In this document: piece by piece, positions 1 to 8,718 of the stretch
How the letters are laid out: each line of letters begins with the position of its first letter
Numbering within the stretch: the stretch's first letter is position 1
DNA from: Photobacterium sp. Ph5
GTDB lineage: Bacteria > Pseudomonadota > Gammaproteobacteria > Enterobacterales > Vibrionaceae
Length of the DNA stretch: 38,750 nucleotides
Direction: 5' to 3'
NCBI RefSeq assembly: GCF_022129445.1
Contig: NZ_JADQAQ010000042.1
Coordinates: 1-38,750, forward strand
Made by a program: the position numbers and the translations under genes
The notes under the pieces: generated by a model
What the model was told of the DNA's origin: nothing
Databases searched by the model: none
Seen by the model: the letters and a program-made list of their open reading frames with translations, nothing else

Positions 1-47
1 ACCACCGATGCCAGAGAAGTTATTAACCTTAGCTGAGTCTCGGTGGT
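1..47. repeat. 8-bp inverted repeat at the left edge, possible mobile-element end
   Basis: ACCACCGA at 1-8 and TCGGTGGT at 40-47 are perfect inverted repeats around a 31-base spacer, immediately before the broken pilin tail. On the minus strand an ORF with an ATG at 81 runs off the window edge (MCKTVIFSEPDYHRDSAKVN and on) without a stop. I do not recognise this peptide. The arrangement could be the end of an insertion element or rearranged DNA, but only 47 bases are available. Confidence 0.25.
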
Positions 48-162
48 AATCAGGTTCGCTAAAGATGACGGTTTTACACATAAATTAGCTGATGGTTACA
101 AAAATTTAGGCTCACAACTTTCATCAATTTCAAGCTCAGTAAGTACAGAGGTTGGTAACTAA
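37..162 (+). pseudogene. Truncated Flp-type pilin C-terminal remnant
   Basis: An open frame ends at the TAA at 160-162 and encodes a tail rich in Ser, Gly and Leu (KLADGYKNLGSQL, then SSISSSVST). That resembles the C-terminal end of small Flp pilins. It lies directly upstream of the prepilin peptidase, where a flp gene is expected in tad loci. Reading back in the same frame, a TGA occurs at 34-36. No start codon and no hydrophobic pilin N-terminus with the Gly/Glu processing site are visible. The 5' half therefore seems lost, either by insertion or rearrangement near base 36-50 or by a frameshift. The Flp assignment is inferred mainly from position and composition. A functional flp gene may lie left of the window. 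Confidence 0.4.
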
Positions 163-175
163 TTACTAATAAGCA

Positions 176-607
176 ATTACTATTTTTATTCTTATACTAT
201 TAATTATAATTGTTTTTTTTAATGATATTAAATACCGAAAAATACCCAATATACTTTGTTTACTTACCGCTATTTTTTGTTTGATATTCGCTTATCAACA
301 GCATTATTTAGCATCAAGTTTACTCAGTAGTAGTGTGGTATTACTTGGCTCGATGGTGTTATTTTATCTCAACATCATGGGGGCTGGTGACGGAAAATTT
401 GCGGCTGCATTGGCATTAGCCATTCCGTGGCAACAACTTAATATCGCGTTATTTTTAACGGCAATCATAGGTGGTGTATTAGCTATTATTTATTTCATTA
501 AATATCGGCTAATACTGTGTAATAAAATAAAGCAAGATCCCGGTTTACCTTATGGCGTTGCCATAGGGCTTGGTTTTTTTATACCTATATTAATGAATGC
601 CAGTTAA
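176..607 (+). CDS. tadV: Tad prepilin peptidase (TadV/CpaA family), non-canonical start
   Basis: A small A24-family membrane aspartic protease that cleaves Flp pilin and the pseudopilins TadE and TadF in the inner membrane. The catalytic GxGD motif is present as GAGDGKF. The other catalytic Asp lies in NDIKYRKIPN and is encoded at 224-226. That is upstream of the first possible canonical start, the TTG at 281, so a protein starting there would lack an active-site Asp. The frame is open back to a TAA at 170-172, and between 173 and 281 it holds only ATT or ATA as conceivable starts. I place the start tentatively at ATT 176, giving about 143 residues, normal for TadV. Several hydrophobic segments are visible. 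Either a rare start codon is used or the gene has lost its start, together with the damaged pilin upstream. Confidence 0.7.
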   Translation: MTIFILILLIIIVFFNDIKYRKIPNILCLLTAIFCLIFAYQQHYLASSLLSSSVVLLGSMVLFYLNIMGAGDGKFAAALALAIPWQQLNIALFLTAIIGGVLAIIYFIKYRLILCNKIKQDPGLPYGVAIGLGFFIPILMNAS

Positions 608-620
608 TTAAACGTTTTCA

Positions 621-665
621 AAATAAACGCTAAACAGTGTCTTTATTGTTTGGCGTTTATTTATT
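621..665 (+). terminator. Long hairpin between tadV and rcpC
   Basis: A 16-bp stem pairs 621-636 with 647-662 (one G-U pair) around a 10-base loop and ends in a T-rich tail. It lies in the 80-base gap between the prepilin peptidase and rcpC. It may act as a terminator or attenuator that lowers expression of the assembly genes relative to the upstream pilin and peptidase genes. Confidence 0.55.
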
Positions 666-687
666 TTAAACACCCATAGAAAATATA

Positions 688-1482
688 ATGAATTCAAAAA
701 TTCTTTTTTTTGTTGCCTTTATCGCGGTGTTTGCAGGGTTATTTGGCGTTGCCAATAACTATTTAGCAAAACCACCGCCAGCGACGGCAACTTCAACGCC
801 AGTTGTTCCTGAAAAACCAACAGTCACTTATACCGTGTGGCGGGCGAAACACACCTTAAATAAAGGTCAAGCTATTAGTGCTAATGACGTTACTCGTGAA
901 TTAATGACTGAGAAAGAAGCACATAACAACGGAATCAATAAAGATATCACGCTTGATTTTAATTCAACCACGTTACTCAACACCGCTATCAAAAGTGGTG
1001 ATTTAGTACTACCTGAAAATCAAGTCACGCCGAAACAAGCGGGCTATTTAACACTGATCACCCGTGAAGGTATGACGCTTTATCCTCTCACCATTAATAC
1101 TAATAACCTGATCGATAATTACATCCAACCGGGTGATTTTATCGACATCATGGCAATCAGCTCTCCGGAAACCAACCTTGCTAGTGCAACCACACGTATT
1201 AATAGTTTTTCTAAAGTACAAGCCAATCTGTTCATGCAGCATGTGCATGTGTTATCGATTCAAAATAGCAATAGCGCGATTGATCCTGAAGTCAGTACTG
1301 CAAAAGCGGCACAAATAACGATTGTTATTGAAGTGCATCCTGACGATCTGGCAAAGCTCGCGTTAGCACAACGCACTATGTACTTAGAGATCTACCGTAG
1401 CCAGCAATACCGTCGTACACCCAATATCCAAATTAACGATGTCATCCGTGGTTATAACGGTGTGACGGAACTTCGCGGTTAA
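688..1482 (+). CDS. rcpC: Flp pilus assembly protein RcpC/CpaB
   Basis: Periplasmic component of the Tad pilus machine that works with the outer-membrane secretin RcpA. The 264-residue protein starts with an N-terminal hydrophobic anchor or signal segment (about residues 4-24). A Pro/Thr-rich linker follows, then an SAF domain at about residues 48-115 with the pattern RAKHTLNKGQAISANDV typical of CpaB. The C-terminal half (MTLYPLTINTNN, then PGDFIDIM) is characteristic of the RcpC/CpaB family. Start ATG 688 is preceded only by a weak purine stretch. The next gene, the secretin, begins 17 bases downstream. Length matches the family. Confidence 0.9.
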   Translation: MNSKILFFVAFIAVFAGLFGVANNYLAKPPPATATSTPVVPEKPTVTYTVWRAKHTLNKGQAISANDVTRELMTEKEAHNNGINKDITLDFNSTTLLNTAIKSGDLVLPENQVTPKQAGYLTLITREGMTLYPLTINTNNLIDNYIQPGDFIDIMAISSPETNLASATTRINSFSKVQANLFMQHVHVLSIQNSNSAIDPEVSTAKAAQITIVIEVHPDDLAKLALAQRTMYLEIYRSQQYRRTPNIQINDVIRGYNGVTELRG

Positions 1483-1499
1483 CGCAAGGACAACTCACC

Positions 1500-2816
1500 A
1501 TGCATCCCTTTTTCACTTTTTGTAAAAACCTTTTACTACAGATGATGCTGCCGACGTTACTTGTCATGTTTAGCGTAACAAGTGAAGCCAGTGAACGTGT
1601 CATGCACCTTAATAGTGCTAAAAACTTACGTTTCAATGACGAAATCGGCACTGTTTTTATCAGCTCGCCAGAAATAGCTGATTACAAGATCATCGACCCA
1701 CAGCAACTTGTGCTTTTCGCCAATCAAATTGGTGAAACTACGCTGATTGTTTATAACGTTGATAATCAAGTTCTACTGTCACAACGCATTATCGTTAACG
1801 TTGACTTAACGAAGATCCGTCGCCAACTAGCACAGAGTTATCCGCAATTCTCCTTAACGCTTACCGCTGTGGGGAATCAAGTGGCGGTTCGTGGTCAAGT
1901 CGATACTGCCGAACAACGCAATGAAATCTATCACTTGATCGGCTCGTTATTAAATCGAAATAACAATCCAGCAGCGACGTCCGATGCGCTGAGTACGCCT
2001 CATTGGGATGGCATTATCAATGGGATTACGGTGGCTGAAGCCCAGCAAGTCAATGTCAAAATTACCGTTGCGCAAGTCACCAAAGAGTTCAATGAAACCA
2101 TTGGTGTAGATTGGCCGTCTATTGGTTCAGGTCTTAAGTCTTTCAAACTTTTCCAATACAAATTTAACGACCTAAGCTCTGTGATCACTGCCATTGCTAA
2201 CGACAGTATTGCCGAAGTATTAGCCGAGCCTAACCTAACCGTGCTTTCTGGCGAATCTGCAAAATTTCTCGTTGGTGGTGAGATCCCTATGGTGACTCAC
2301 GATAACAGCCAAACCTCGATTAGCTTTAAACAATACGGTATTAGCTTAAATTTAAGTGCGAAGGTACTAGACGATCATAAGATCAAACTCAAGCTTGCTC
2401 CTGAAGTGAGTGCTGTCGATAAAATGGTAAAAAGTGCGGGTATTGAAATCCCTCAGATGATCACACGAAAAGCAGAAACTACGGTACAACTGGCTGACGG
2501 TCAAAGCTTTATGCTCGGTGGTTTAATGAGTAAAGACGATCAAGAAAATACATCCAAAGTACCGCTGCTTGGTGATATTCCTGTGGTTGGTGGTGCGTTT
2601 CGTAGCGTTTCTACACGCCGCGCGAAAACGGAGTTAGTCATCATTGCGACTGTTAACTTGGTTCATCCAATGGAAACCACTGAAATCCGTTTACCACATA
2701 TTCAGAAAACGAACTCAATCCGTCGTTTATTCAATGTCTATGTACACCGTCCAGATAAAGAACAGCAAGATACCGTGACTGCCGATTTCTTAAATAAAGC
2801 AGGATTTATTCAATGA
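1500..2816 (+). CDS. rcpA: Tad secretin RcpA/CpaC
   Basis: Outer-membrane secretin forming the channel through which the Flp pilus leaves the cell. The 438-residue protein has a signal peptide with likely cleavage after Ala30 (VTSEA). It continues with an N-terminal pilus-formation domain (about 34-105) and a BON-like segment. The secretin core starts near residue 178 with VAEAQQVNVKITVAQV and runs to about 390. The classical secretin C-terminal signature is present (LADGQSFMLGGLM, then VPLLGDIPVVGGAFR). Start ATG 1500 has AAGGA about 10 bases upstream. The stop overlaps the ATG of the following lipoprotein gene, indicating translational coupling. Confidence 0.93.
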   Translation: MHPFFTFCKNLLLQMMLPTLLVMFSVTSEASERVMHLNSAKNLRFNDEIGTVFISSPEIADYKIIDPQQLVLFANQIGETTLIVYNVDNQVLLSQRIIVNVDLTKIRRQLAQSYPQFSLTLTAVGNQVAVRGQVDTAEQRNEIYHLIGSLLNRNNNPAATSDALSTPHWDGIINGITVAEAQQVNVKITVAQVTKEFNETIGVDWPSIGSGLKSFKLFQYKFNDLSSVITAIANDSIAEVLAEPNLTVLSGESAKFLVGGEIPMVTHDNSQTSISFKQYGISLNLSAKVLDDHKIKLKLAPEVSAVDKMVKSAGIEIPQMITRKAETTVQLADGQSFMLGGLMSKDDQENTSKVPLLGDIPVVGGAFRSVSTRRAKTELVIIATVNLVHPMETTEIRLPHIQKTNSIRRLFNVYVHRPDKEQQDTVTADFLNKAGFIQ

Positions 2817-3295
2817 TGCGTCTTGTTATTTTATTAATTATGAGTGTGATGACGATTGCCTGTTCAACAGATCATGCCACAGGTGTTCACGCTGCCATTT
2901 ACGAGAAAACTAACCACTATACATTCGATATTAAACGTGGTGATAACGCGCAGTTAGTGAGTCAAATCACTCACACTGTGACTCCCTCACTGAGTCGCAA
3001 TGCCTCGAATAGAGTGACGATAAACTGTAAAACAGCGAAAGCAAAAGCATTCGCCAAGCAGGTAAAAGTTAGACTAGTGAAACAAGGGGTTGCACCCTCT
3101 CATATCGACATCAAGTCAGCACACGGATTAACACATGATCTGGTTATTACTCATGCCTCTTTTGGTCTGAAAACCCAACATTGTGCCGTAGAAATGATTG
3201 GCCGTACCACTCAGCAAATTGGTTGTTATGTTGATAGCTTGCGTTTAAAGCAACTTAGCCACCCTGAGCATCTGTATTCAAGCGCCGAGGGATAA
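2813..3295 (+). CDS. rcpB: Tad pilus lipoprotein, RcpB/CpaD-like
   Basis: A 160-residue secreted lipoprotein. Residues 1-16 form a hydrophobic signal and Cys17 sits in a lipobox-like TIAC. The body has three further cysteines (INCKT, TQHCAV, IGCYVD) and no enzyme motif. Position between the secretin and TadZ is that of RcpB/CpaD, which assists secretin assembly or stability at the outer membrane. Similarity to characterised RcpB is inferred from context and the CpaD-like layout more than from strong motifs. The ATG overlaps the rcpA stop by four bases (ATGA), and the stop is one base before the tadZ start. Confidence 0.72.
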   Translation: MMRLVILLIMSVMTIACSTDHATGVHAAIYEKTNHYTFDIKRGDNAQLVSQITHTVTPSLSRNASNRVTINCKTAKAKAFAKQVKVRLVKQGVAPSHIDIKSAHGLTHDLVITHASFGLKTQHCAVEMIGRTTQQIGCYVDSLRLKQLSHPEHLYSSAEG

Positions 3296-3296
3296 T

Positions 3297-4523
3297 ATGT
3301 TTAATTTATCAAAGTCACTGGTAAATAAAGTTACTTCCCCTGCTGAAAATAATACCCCAGCAGGATGTAGTGTTTTCTTCCAGACAGAAGCATGTGTTGA
3401 GTTGATCAATGAAGTTTTCAGCTTTGAAGGCTGGAACACACCAACATGTACCAAGTTGTCTGCTACGGATGAGCCAATCGATGCTAACGATTTACAAAGC
3501 ATTGTGATCGTCGAGCTAAACCAATCATCCAATGTGGTTGAAGATGCCAAAAATTTTGCCAATCGCATTCCTAACCACAAAGGCGTGGTAGTGATCGGTA
3601 AAGAAGACGCCATTACTACCCTACGAAGCTTAAAAGAAATGGGCTTCTACTATCTATTTTGGCCTGTTACTAAGCAAGAATTCATCGACTTCTTACGTAA
3701 TGTGCATACAAACCAACAACAATTTGCAGGTGTAAGCCAAAACCGTAAAGCAAAACGTGTTGCCGTTATTGGTACAAAAGGCGGTGTCGGCAATAGCTTA
3801 ATTGCCAGTGAGCTTTCTTCTTACTTAGCCAATAAAGGGGCGGAGACAGTACTGATTGATCGCCAATATCGTGCAAGTAATATCGATATCATTTTAGGTT
3901 TAAAGAAATACCAAAAACATGATGCCAGTAATCTTGAATATCAATTGCATGATATGGATGAAAACAGCGCTAATGATTATCTCATTAAAATCAATAACAA
4001 CTTAAAAGTGTTAGCGCTTGAAGGTAATCAAAGCATTGAGAAACTGGTGTTATACACCAATAACATCGCCGATCTGTTGATCCGCCATGCTAATTTCATC
4101 GTTGATGATTACTCAAGCTCTATCGACTACGAGTTTCAGCTTGATGCTATCGCAGACAAAAATGACATTCTTGTACTGGTCATAGAGCCAACAATCTCAT
4201 CAGTACGTACAGCTCAAACTTACTTGCAACAAGTGAGTGCTCTGGGTGATTGTCGTGTATTGCTCTTTTTAAATATTCATCGTCCTGCGGGGGCTTTTTC
4301 ATTAACTCAACCTGAAATTGAAACCTATTTGGAAAATGCCATTGATGTTGTTTTGCCTTATAACAAAACCCTTGCAACACAATTGTTAGAGGGAAAAAGG
4401 ATCTATCAACAAGAAGATCCAACAACCGGTGCTATCTGCCAATTGGCATTAAAAATTAAAGGTAAAAATCATCACCTCGCCGTGTCGCCATTCCATAAGT
4501 TCAAAGCGATGTTTAAACGATGA
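3297..4523 (+). CDS. tadZ: Pilus assembly ATPase-like localisation protein TadZ/CpaE
   Basis: Member of the MinD/ParA-like TadZ family that positions the Tad machinery at a cell pole or membrane site. The 408-residue protein has an N-terminal receiver-like region (about 20-140) followed by a ParA-type domain. The deviant Walker A is GTKGGVGNS at residues 159-167. The usual second Lys is replaced by Asn, and substitution at this site is common in CpaE/TadZ, whose nucleotide use is atypical. A switch-like segment (VDDYSSS) and an acidic DILVLVIEP strand follow. The start lies one base after the rcpB stop. The gene end overlaps tadA by ATGA. Confidence 0.9.
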   Translation: MFNLSKSLVNKVTSPAENNTPAGCSVFFQTEACVELINEVFSFEGWNTPTCTKLSATDEPIDANDLQSIVIVELNQSSNVVEDAKNFANRIPNHKGVVVIGKEDAITTLRSLKEMGFYYLFWPVTKQEFIDFLRNVHTNQQQFAGVSQNRKAKRVAVIGTKGGVGNSLIASELSSYLANKGAETVLIDRQYRASNIDIILGLKKYQKHDASNLEYQLHDMDENSANDYLIKINNNLKVLALEGNQSIEKLVLYTNNIADLLIRHANFIVDDYSSSIDYEFQLDAIADKNDILVLVIEPTISSVRTAQTYLQQVSALGDCRVLLFLNIHRPAGAFSLTQPEIETYLENAIDVVLPYNKTLATQLLEGKRIYQQEDPTTGAICQLALKIKGKNHHLAVSPFHKFKAMFKR

Positions 4524-5791
4524 ATAATAATAAAGAACTCTATTTGTCGATTCGACAGCAAATCTTTGAAGTCTTGGATGCACAAGCCATTATTGCGATG
4601 CCAAAAGATGAGCTATTACGACAAATACAAAGTGCAGTAGAAGTGTTAGCGGATAACTATCACCGTCCTGTGCCGTCAATGTTACGCCAACTGTTGGTGA
4701 AAAATTTAGTGGATGAGCTGATTGGCTTAGGTCCATTACAACCACTATTAGATGATGACTCGATCACCGACATCATGGTAAATGGCGCTAATAGCATTTT
4801 CTTTGAGCGTAACGGCATTATGCAGCCATCGGACATTGTGTTTGTGAATGAAGCACAATTACTGGATATTGCACAGCGTATTGCGTCACGTGTTGGTCGC
4901 CGTGTCGATGAATCATCGCCAATGGTAGATGCACGTTTAGAAGATGGTAGCCGTGTCAATATCGTCATTAGTCCGATTGCGATTGATGGTACCTCAATTT
5001 CCATTCGTAAATTTCGCGAACAAAGTATTGGGTTACCCGATCTTGTCCGATTCGGCTCACTAACAGCTGAAATGGCACAAATCTTAATGATTGCAGCACG
5101 CTGTCGACTCAATATTTTGATCTCTGGTGGTACAGGCTCAGGTAAAACAACCTTGCTTAATGCGCTTTCAAACTTCATTAGTGAAGATGAACGCATTATC
5201 ACGATTGAAGATGCGGCTGAACTGCGTTTACAGCAACCCCATGTTGTACGTTTAGAAACCCGTGTTGCCAGCGTTGAAAATACCGGTGAAATTAATCAAC
5301 GTAATCTCGTGATTAACACCCTGCGTATGCGCCCAGATCGGATCATCCTTGGTGAGTGTCGTGGCGCAGAGGCATTTGAAATGCTGCAAGCAATGAACAC
5401 AGGCCACGATGGTTCAATGTCTACGTTGCATGCTAATACACCAAGAGATGCGGTTTCTCGTGTTGAATCTATGGTGATGATGGCAAGTCTCAATCAGCCA
5501 ATTGAAGCCATTCGCCGCACAATTGTCAGTGCTGTTCACTTGATCATTCAGGTAAACCGTCAACGAGACGGCTCTCGAAAAATCACCAGTATTACTGAAG
5601 TCATTGGCTTAGAAGGTCAAAACGTTGTATTGGAAGAACTATATAAATTCCAGCCATCGATGAACCAAGATAGCACTAAAGTGCAAGGTGACTTTGTCAC
5701 CCAAGGCGTTATGCAACGTTCTATCTTAATGCAGCGTGCCGCCTATTACGGCTTACAGCAAGAACTACTGCAAGCGTTCCGAGGTGAGTAA
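4520..5791 (+). CDS. tadA: Tad pilus assembly ATPase TadA/CpaF
   Basis: Cytoplasmic hexameric secretion ATPase of the GspE/VirB11 superfamily that powers Flp pilus assembly. The 423-residue protein has the family N-terminal domain ([20 protein letters not shown]). Walker A is GGTGSGKTT with Lys209, then an Asp-box region ([10 protein letters not shown]), Walker B around [12 protein letters not shown], and the His-box motif [14 protein letters not shown]. All key motifs are intact. It starts inside the tadZ stop (ATGA). Its own stop TAA shares an A with the ATG of tadB, giving tight translational coupling. Confidence 0.96.
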   Translation: MNNNKELYLSIRQQIFEVLDAQAIIAMPKDELLRQIQSAVEVLADNYHRPVPSMLRQLLVKNLVDELIGLGPLQPLLDDDSITDIMVNGANSIFFERNGIMQPSDIVFVNEAQLLDIAQRIASRVGRRVDESSPMVDARLEDGSRVNIVISPIAIDGTSISIRKFREQSIGLPDLVRFGSLTAEMAQILMIAARCRLNILISGGTGSGKTTLLNALSNFISEDERIITIEDAAELRLQQPHVVRLETRVASVENTGEINQRNLVINTLRMRPDRIILGECRGAEAFEMLQAMNTGHDGSMSTLHANTPRDAVSRVESMVMMASLNQPIEAIRRTIVSAVHLIIQVNRQRDGSRKITSITEVIGLEGQNVVLEELYKFQPSMNQDSTKVQGDFVTQGVMQRSILMQRAAYYGLQQELLQAFRGE

Positions 5792-6699
5792 TGATCTTCT
5801 ATTCAATATTGGTTGGCATTGGTTTGCTTTGCTTATTTCTAGCAAGAAGAAATAACGCTGATCTAAAAACACATTTCTTACAAAAACAAACAAGCAGCAA
5901 TATCCCAGCATTAGAAGCCATTAACCTGGCTTCATTGCACAAAATGAAGCTTTGGAAAAAAATCTTACGCGCGTTAATGCCAGCTATTGAAATGTTGGGG
6001 CAACGCTCTGGTTTGAAGATAACAGGATTCATTGTTGTGATGATTGCTGTTGGTGTTTATACCAATGATATATTGCTCGAAATTCATACGCTTTGGCTAC
6101 CAATGTTATTTCCAATTCTCGGTTGTTTATGGGCTTGGTCATGGCTACTGAAAAAGCGTAGACAAGAGTTTGAGCAAAACTTTCCCGATGCATTAAACAT
6201 TATGATGAGCGCAATCACTGCAGGTGAAAGCATCATGCAATCTATCAGTTATGTGGGAAGAACGCTTAACAATAAAGTGGGACATGAGTTTAAAGACATG
6301 GGTGAACGCCTAAAATTAGGTGAACCACCAGAGCAGGTATTTAACCGTGCTTGTCGGCACTACCCCTACCCTGCTTTTTTATTTTTCGTCGTTACAATTC
6401 GCGCCAATATGTCTCGCGGCGGTCAGTTAAAAGCGGTCATGGCGAGGTTAATTCGCGTATTGGTTGACTCTCGCACACTGGAAAAAAAGAAAGACGCACT
6501 AACCTCTGAAGCGCGTCTATCCGCCAAAATTGTAGGGGCTTTACCCTTCATCTTTATGGTGATTATGTATTACATGAATCCTGCAAACCTTGAGTTTGTT
6601 TTTACTGATCCTAAAGGGCGCGTAATTTTGTACTACGTAGTAGGTAGTGAAGCCATTGGTATGTCAATAATTTGGTTACTGATCCGGAGAGTAAAATGA
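5791..6699 (+). CDS. tadB: Tad inner-membrane platform protein TadB
   Basis: Polytopic inner-membrane protein with a type II secretion F (GspF) domain. With TadC it forms the platform on which TadA acts. The 302-residue protein has an N-terminal membrane segment, a hydrophobic pair around residues 70-120, the cytoplasmic GspF helix bundle (FPDALNIMMSAITAGESIMQ, later LTSEARLSAKIVGALPF) and C-terminal membrane helices. Length fits TadB. The start overlaps the tadA stop by one base and the end overlaps the tadC start. Confidence 0.93.
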   Translation: MIFYSILVGIGLLCLFLARRNNADLKTHFLQKQTSSNIPALEAINLASLHKMKLWKKILRALMPAIEMLGQRSGLKITGFIVVMIAVGVYTNDILLEIHTLWLPMLFPILGCLWAWSWLLKKRRQEFEQNFPDALNIMMSAITAGESIMQSISYVGRTLNNKVGHEFKDMGERLKLGEPPEQVFNRACRHYPYPAFLFFVVTIRANMSRGGQLKAVMARLIRVLVDSRTLEKKKDALTSEARLSAKIVGALPFIFMVIMYYMNPANLEFVFTDPKGRVILYYVVGSEAIGMSIIWLLIRRVK

Positions 6700-7547
6700 T
6701 TGAGCATCTTATTATTCTCTTACTGGGTTTAAGCCTTGCTATTGCTTGGGGGATCTCTGAATGGTTTCGTCGTAAGGAACGACAGATAAAGGTTAATCGT
6801 TACCTAAACTACCAACAGAGAAAAAGGCACACCAAGCTAGATACTGTTATTGCGTACTTAACACCTAAAAACCAAGCTGAGTTAGAACAACAATTTATTG
6901 ATGCAGGGTTTTATAACCGCAACTGGCCTAAATACTTCCATCCTCTCAAACTAGTGGTGGTTTTATTGGTTGGTATGGGGCTTTTTATTTCGCCTATCAT
7001 TCTTAAAAATAAAGTGTTAATTGGTTCTATCGCTTTGATCATATTACTCGTTTTACCGGACACACTTTTGAGTATTAGAAAGAAAGCAATCACTTATCGC
7101 GTATCACATCAACTGCCATACATGCTCGATATGATGGCGGTTTGTATTCAAACAGGCATGACAATGGAATCAGCCCTTGCTTACTTAAGCGTAGAGTTAA
7201 AATCATTTGATAAGTATCTCTGCTTTTACATTAAAAAAGCCTCTGATACTGCGAAAATTAAAGGCTTAGAAAAAGCATTAAATGACTTATGTGTTCAAAT
7301 ACCCACACCTGAAATACGTAGCTTTGCTTTAACACTGATTCAAAACCTGCAATACGGTACATCTATCGCGACTGTTTTAAGTGATCTTTCAGAAGATATG
7401 CGTAAAAGCCAAGTGCTGAGTATTGAAGAAAAAATCGGCAAGCTTGCCGCACAAATGAGTGTGCCACTTATTTTATTTATCATGTTCCCCATTGTTATTT
7501 TGATTTTGGCACCGGGCATGATGCAAATGACTTTAGATTTAGGGTAA
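6696..7547 (+). CDS. tadC: Tad inner-membrane platform protein TadC
   Basis: Second GspF-domain platform protein of the Tad secretion machine. The 283-residue protein has an N-terminal membrane helix, a central pair of hydrophobic helices (LVVVLLVGMGLFI, then LIGSIALIILLVLP), the GspF core (LPYMLDMMAVCIQTGMTMES) and a C-terminal anchor rich in Ile and Leu. I chose ATG 6696 rather than the in-frame TTG at 6672. ATG 6696 overlaps the tadB stop as ATGA, as elsewhere in this operon, and has GGAGAG at the right distance upstream. Confidence 0.92.
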   Translation: MIEHLIILLLGLSLAIAWGISEWFRRKERQIKVNRYLNYQQRKRHTKLDTVIAYLTPKNQAELEQQFIDAGFYNRNWPKYFHPLKLVVVLLVGMGLFISPIILKNKVLIGSIALIILLVLPDTLLSIRKKAITYRVSHQLPYMLDMMAVCIQTGMTMESALAYLSVELKSFDKYLCFYIKKASDTAKIKGLEKALNDLCVQIPTPEIRSFALTLIQNLQYGTSIATVLSDLSEDMRKSQVLSIEEKIGKLAAQMSVPLILFIMFPIVILILAPGMMQMTLDLG

Positions 7548-7563
7548 CTATTCTAGGATAACC

Positions 7564-8268
7564 ATGCGTTTCATTATTACTTTACTACTGCTTGTTACAT
7601 TAACAGGTTGCGTTTCTGCACCTGAAAATCATACCGCATCCATTACTAACTTAGAAAAAGTTGGCAACTATCACGGTATTGTAGCTCACTATCGAAAACA
7701 GTTAGCAACAAAACCTAATAATCCGAAAATTATGCTAAAACTGGCTGATGCTTATTGCCATTTAGGTGATATAGAATCAGCTCAGTTTTATATTTCACAA
7801 CTTAATTCACCACGCTTACAAAACGCTGAGTATTTCTATATTTCAGCAAATATTAATATGGTGTCAGAGCAATATCGCTCTGCGATTAAAAATTATAACC
7901 TCGCGATAAAACGTAATATCAATAACCCTGAAGTATTCATCAATCAAGGTATTGCTTATGGTTATCTAAATAAATATCAACAAGCAGAATCCGCATTTAA
8001 CCAAGCTCGCCTACATGGTTATGATGAAAATATCATCAAGAATAACCTTGCGACACTAAAAATTGCACAAAATAAAAATCAGCAAGCGGTAGATATTCTC
8101 TCCCCTGTTTACTTAAATGATCCTAAAAATAAAACCATTGCATTTAACTTAGCTATTGCGCTAATTCGAACCGATCATGAAATACAGGCAAGAGAAATAC
8201 TACTTACACATTACTCTCAAGCTGAAACAATACAATTATTAAGTGCCCTAAAGAGCCAAAAAGCTTAG
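7564..8268 (+). CDS. tadD: TPR lipoprotein TadD
   Basis: Tetratricopeptide-repeat lipoprotein needed for assembly or outer-membrane stability of Tad components. The 234-residue protein has a signal peptide ending in the lipobox LTGC with Cys16. TPR helices run through about residues 30-215, including repeats around KLADAYCHLGDIESAQFYI and NQGIAYGYLNKYQQAESAFN. It begins 16 bases after tadC with GGATA upstream. It is seven bases ahead of tadE, so it belongs to the same operon. Confidence 0.88.
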   Translation: MRFIITLLLLVTLTGCVSAPENHTASITNLEKVGNYHGIVAHYRKQLATKPNNPKIMLKLADAYCHLGDIESAQFYISQLNSPRLQNAEYFYISANINMVSEQYRSAIKNYNLAIKRNINNPEVFINQGIAYGYLNKYQQAESAFNQARLHGYDENIIKNNLATLKIAQNKNQQAVDILSPVYLNDPKNKTIAFNLAIALIRTDHEIQAREILLTHYSQAETIQLLSALKSQKA

Positions 8269-8275
8269 GTTTATA

Positions 8276-8716
8276 ATGAAACACAAAAAACAAAATGGCT
8301 CGGTAAGCATTGAGTTTGCGATGAGCTCTATTGTGCTTTTTATGATGATATTTGCTGTATTTGAACTTACTCGATTTATCTATATCAATAATCTTGTCGA
8401 TATTGCAATCACTGAATCAGCCCGTGATAGCCGTATACATCAAAGTAAATCTGATGGAAAAAATAGCTACGCCGTTATTAATAGCAATAGGCTTTGGAAT
8501 GTTCTTTTAATAAACAGAAATGATATTAATACTACAATGCAGTGTTACAGAAACATTTCGGATATAACCAGTAATGTTGTCACAAACTGTGATAACGCCA
8601 ACTTGATTTTTTATACTTTGACATACAATTACCATCCAATGTTTATCTTCAATGGTGTTGCGGAAAGAAAAATATCTCGCAGTATTTTAATACAAAACGA
8701 ATACCAAGGCTGGTAA
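8276..8716 (+). CDS. tadE: Tad minor pseudopilin TadE
   Basis: Minor pseudopilin processed by the tad prepilin peptidase. After a short basic leader (MKHKKQNG) comes SVSIEF, giving a probable cleavage after Gly8 and the conserved Glu five residues later (Glu13). A hydrophobic helix of about 20 residues follows (SSIVLFMMIFAVFELTRFIY). The pattern matches the TadE-like family. The rest is a soluble periplasmic domain with two Cys (QCYRN, TNCDN). Length is 146 residues. It is followed two bases later by tadF, a gene of the same architecture. Confidence 0.87.
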   Translation: MKHKKQNGSVSIEFAMSSIVLFMMIFAVFELTRFIYINNLVDIAITESARDSRIHQSKSDGKNSYAVINSNRLWNVLLINRNDINTTMQCYRNISDITSNVVTNCDNANLIFYTLTYNYHPMFIFNGVAERKISRSILIQNEYQGW

Positions 8717-8718
8717 TA

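Noticed and set aside
3771..3797. Loss of the Walker A Lys in TadZ as a possible inactivating mutation
   Set aside because: Deviant Walker A motifs at this site are common in the CpaE/TadZ family, so this is probably normal.
4660..5202. 180-residue reverse ORF inside tadA
   Set aside because: It lies fully antisense to a strongly conserved ATPase gene and reads as a Ser/Arg-rich shadow frame.
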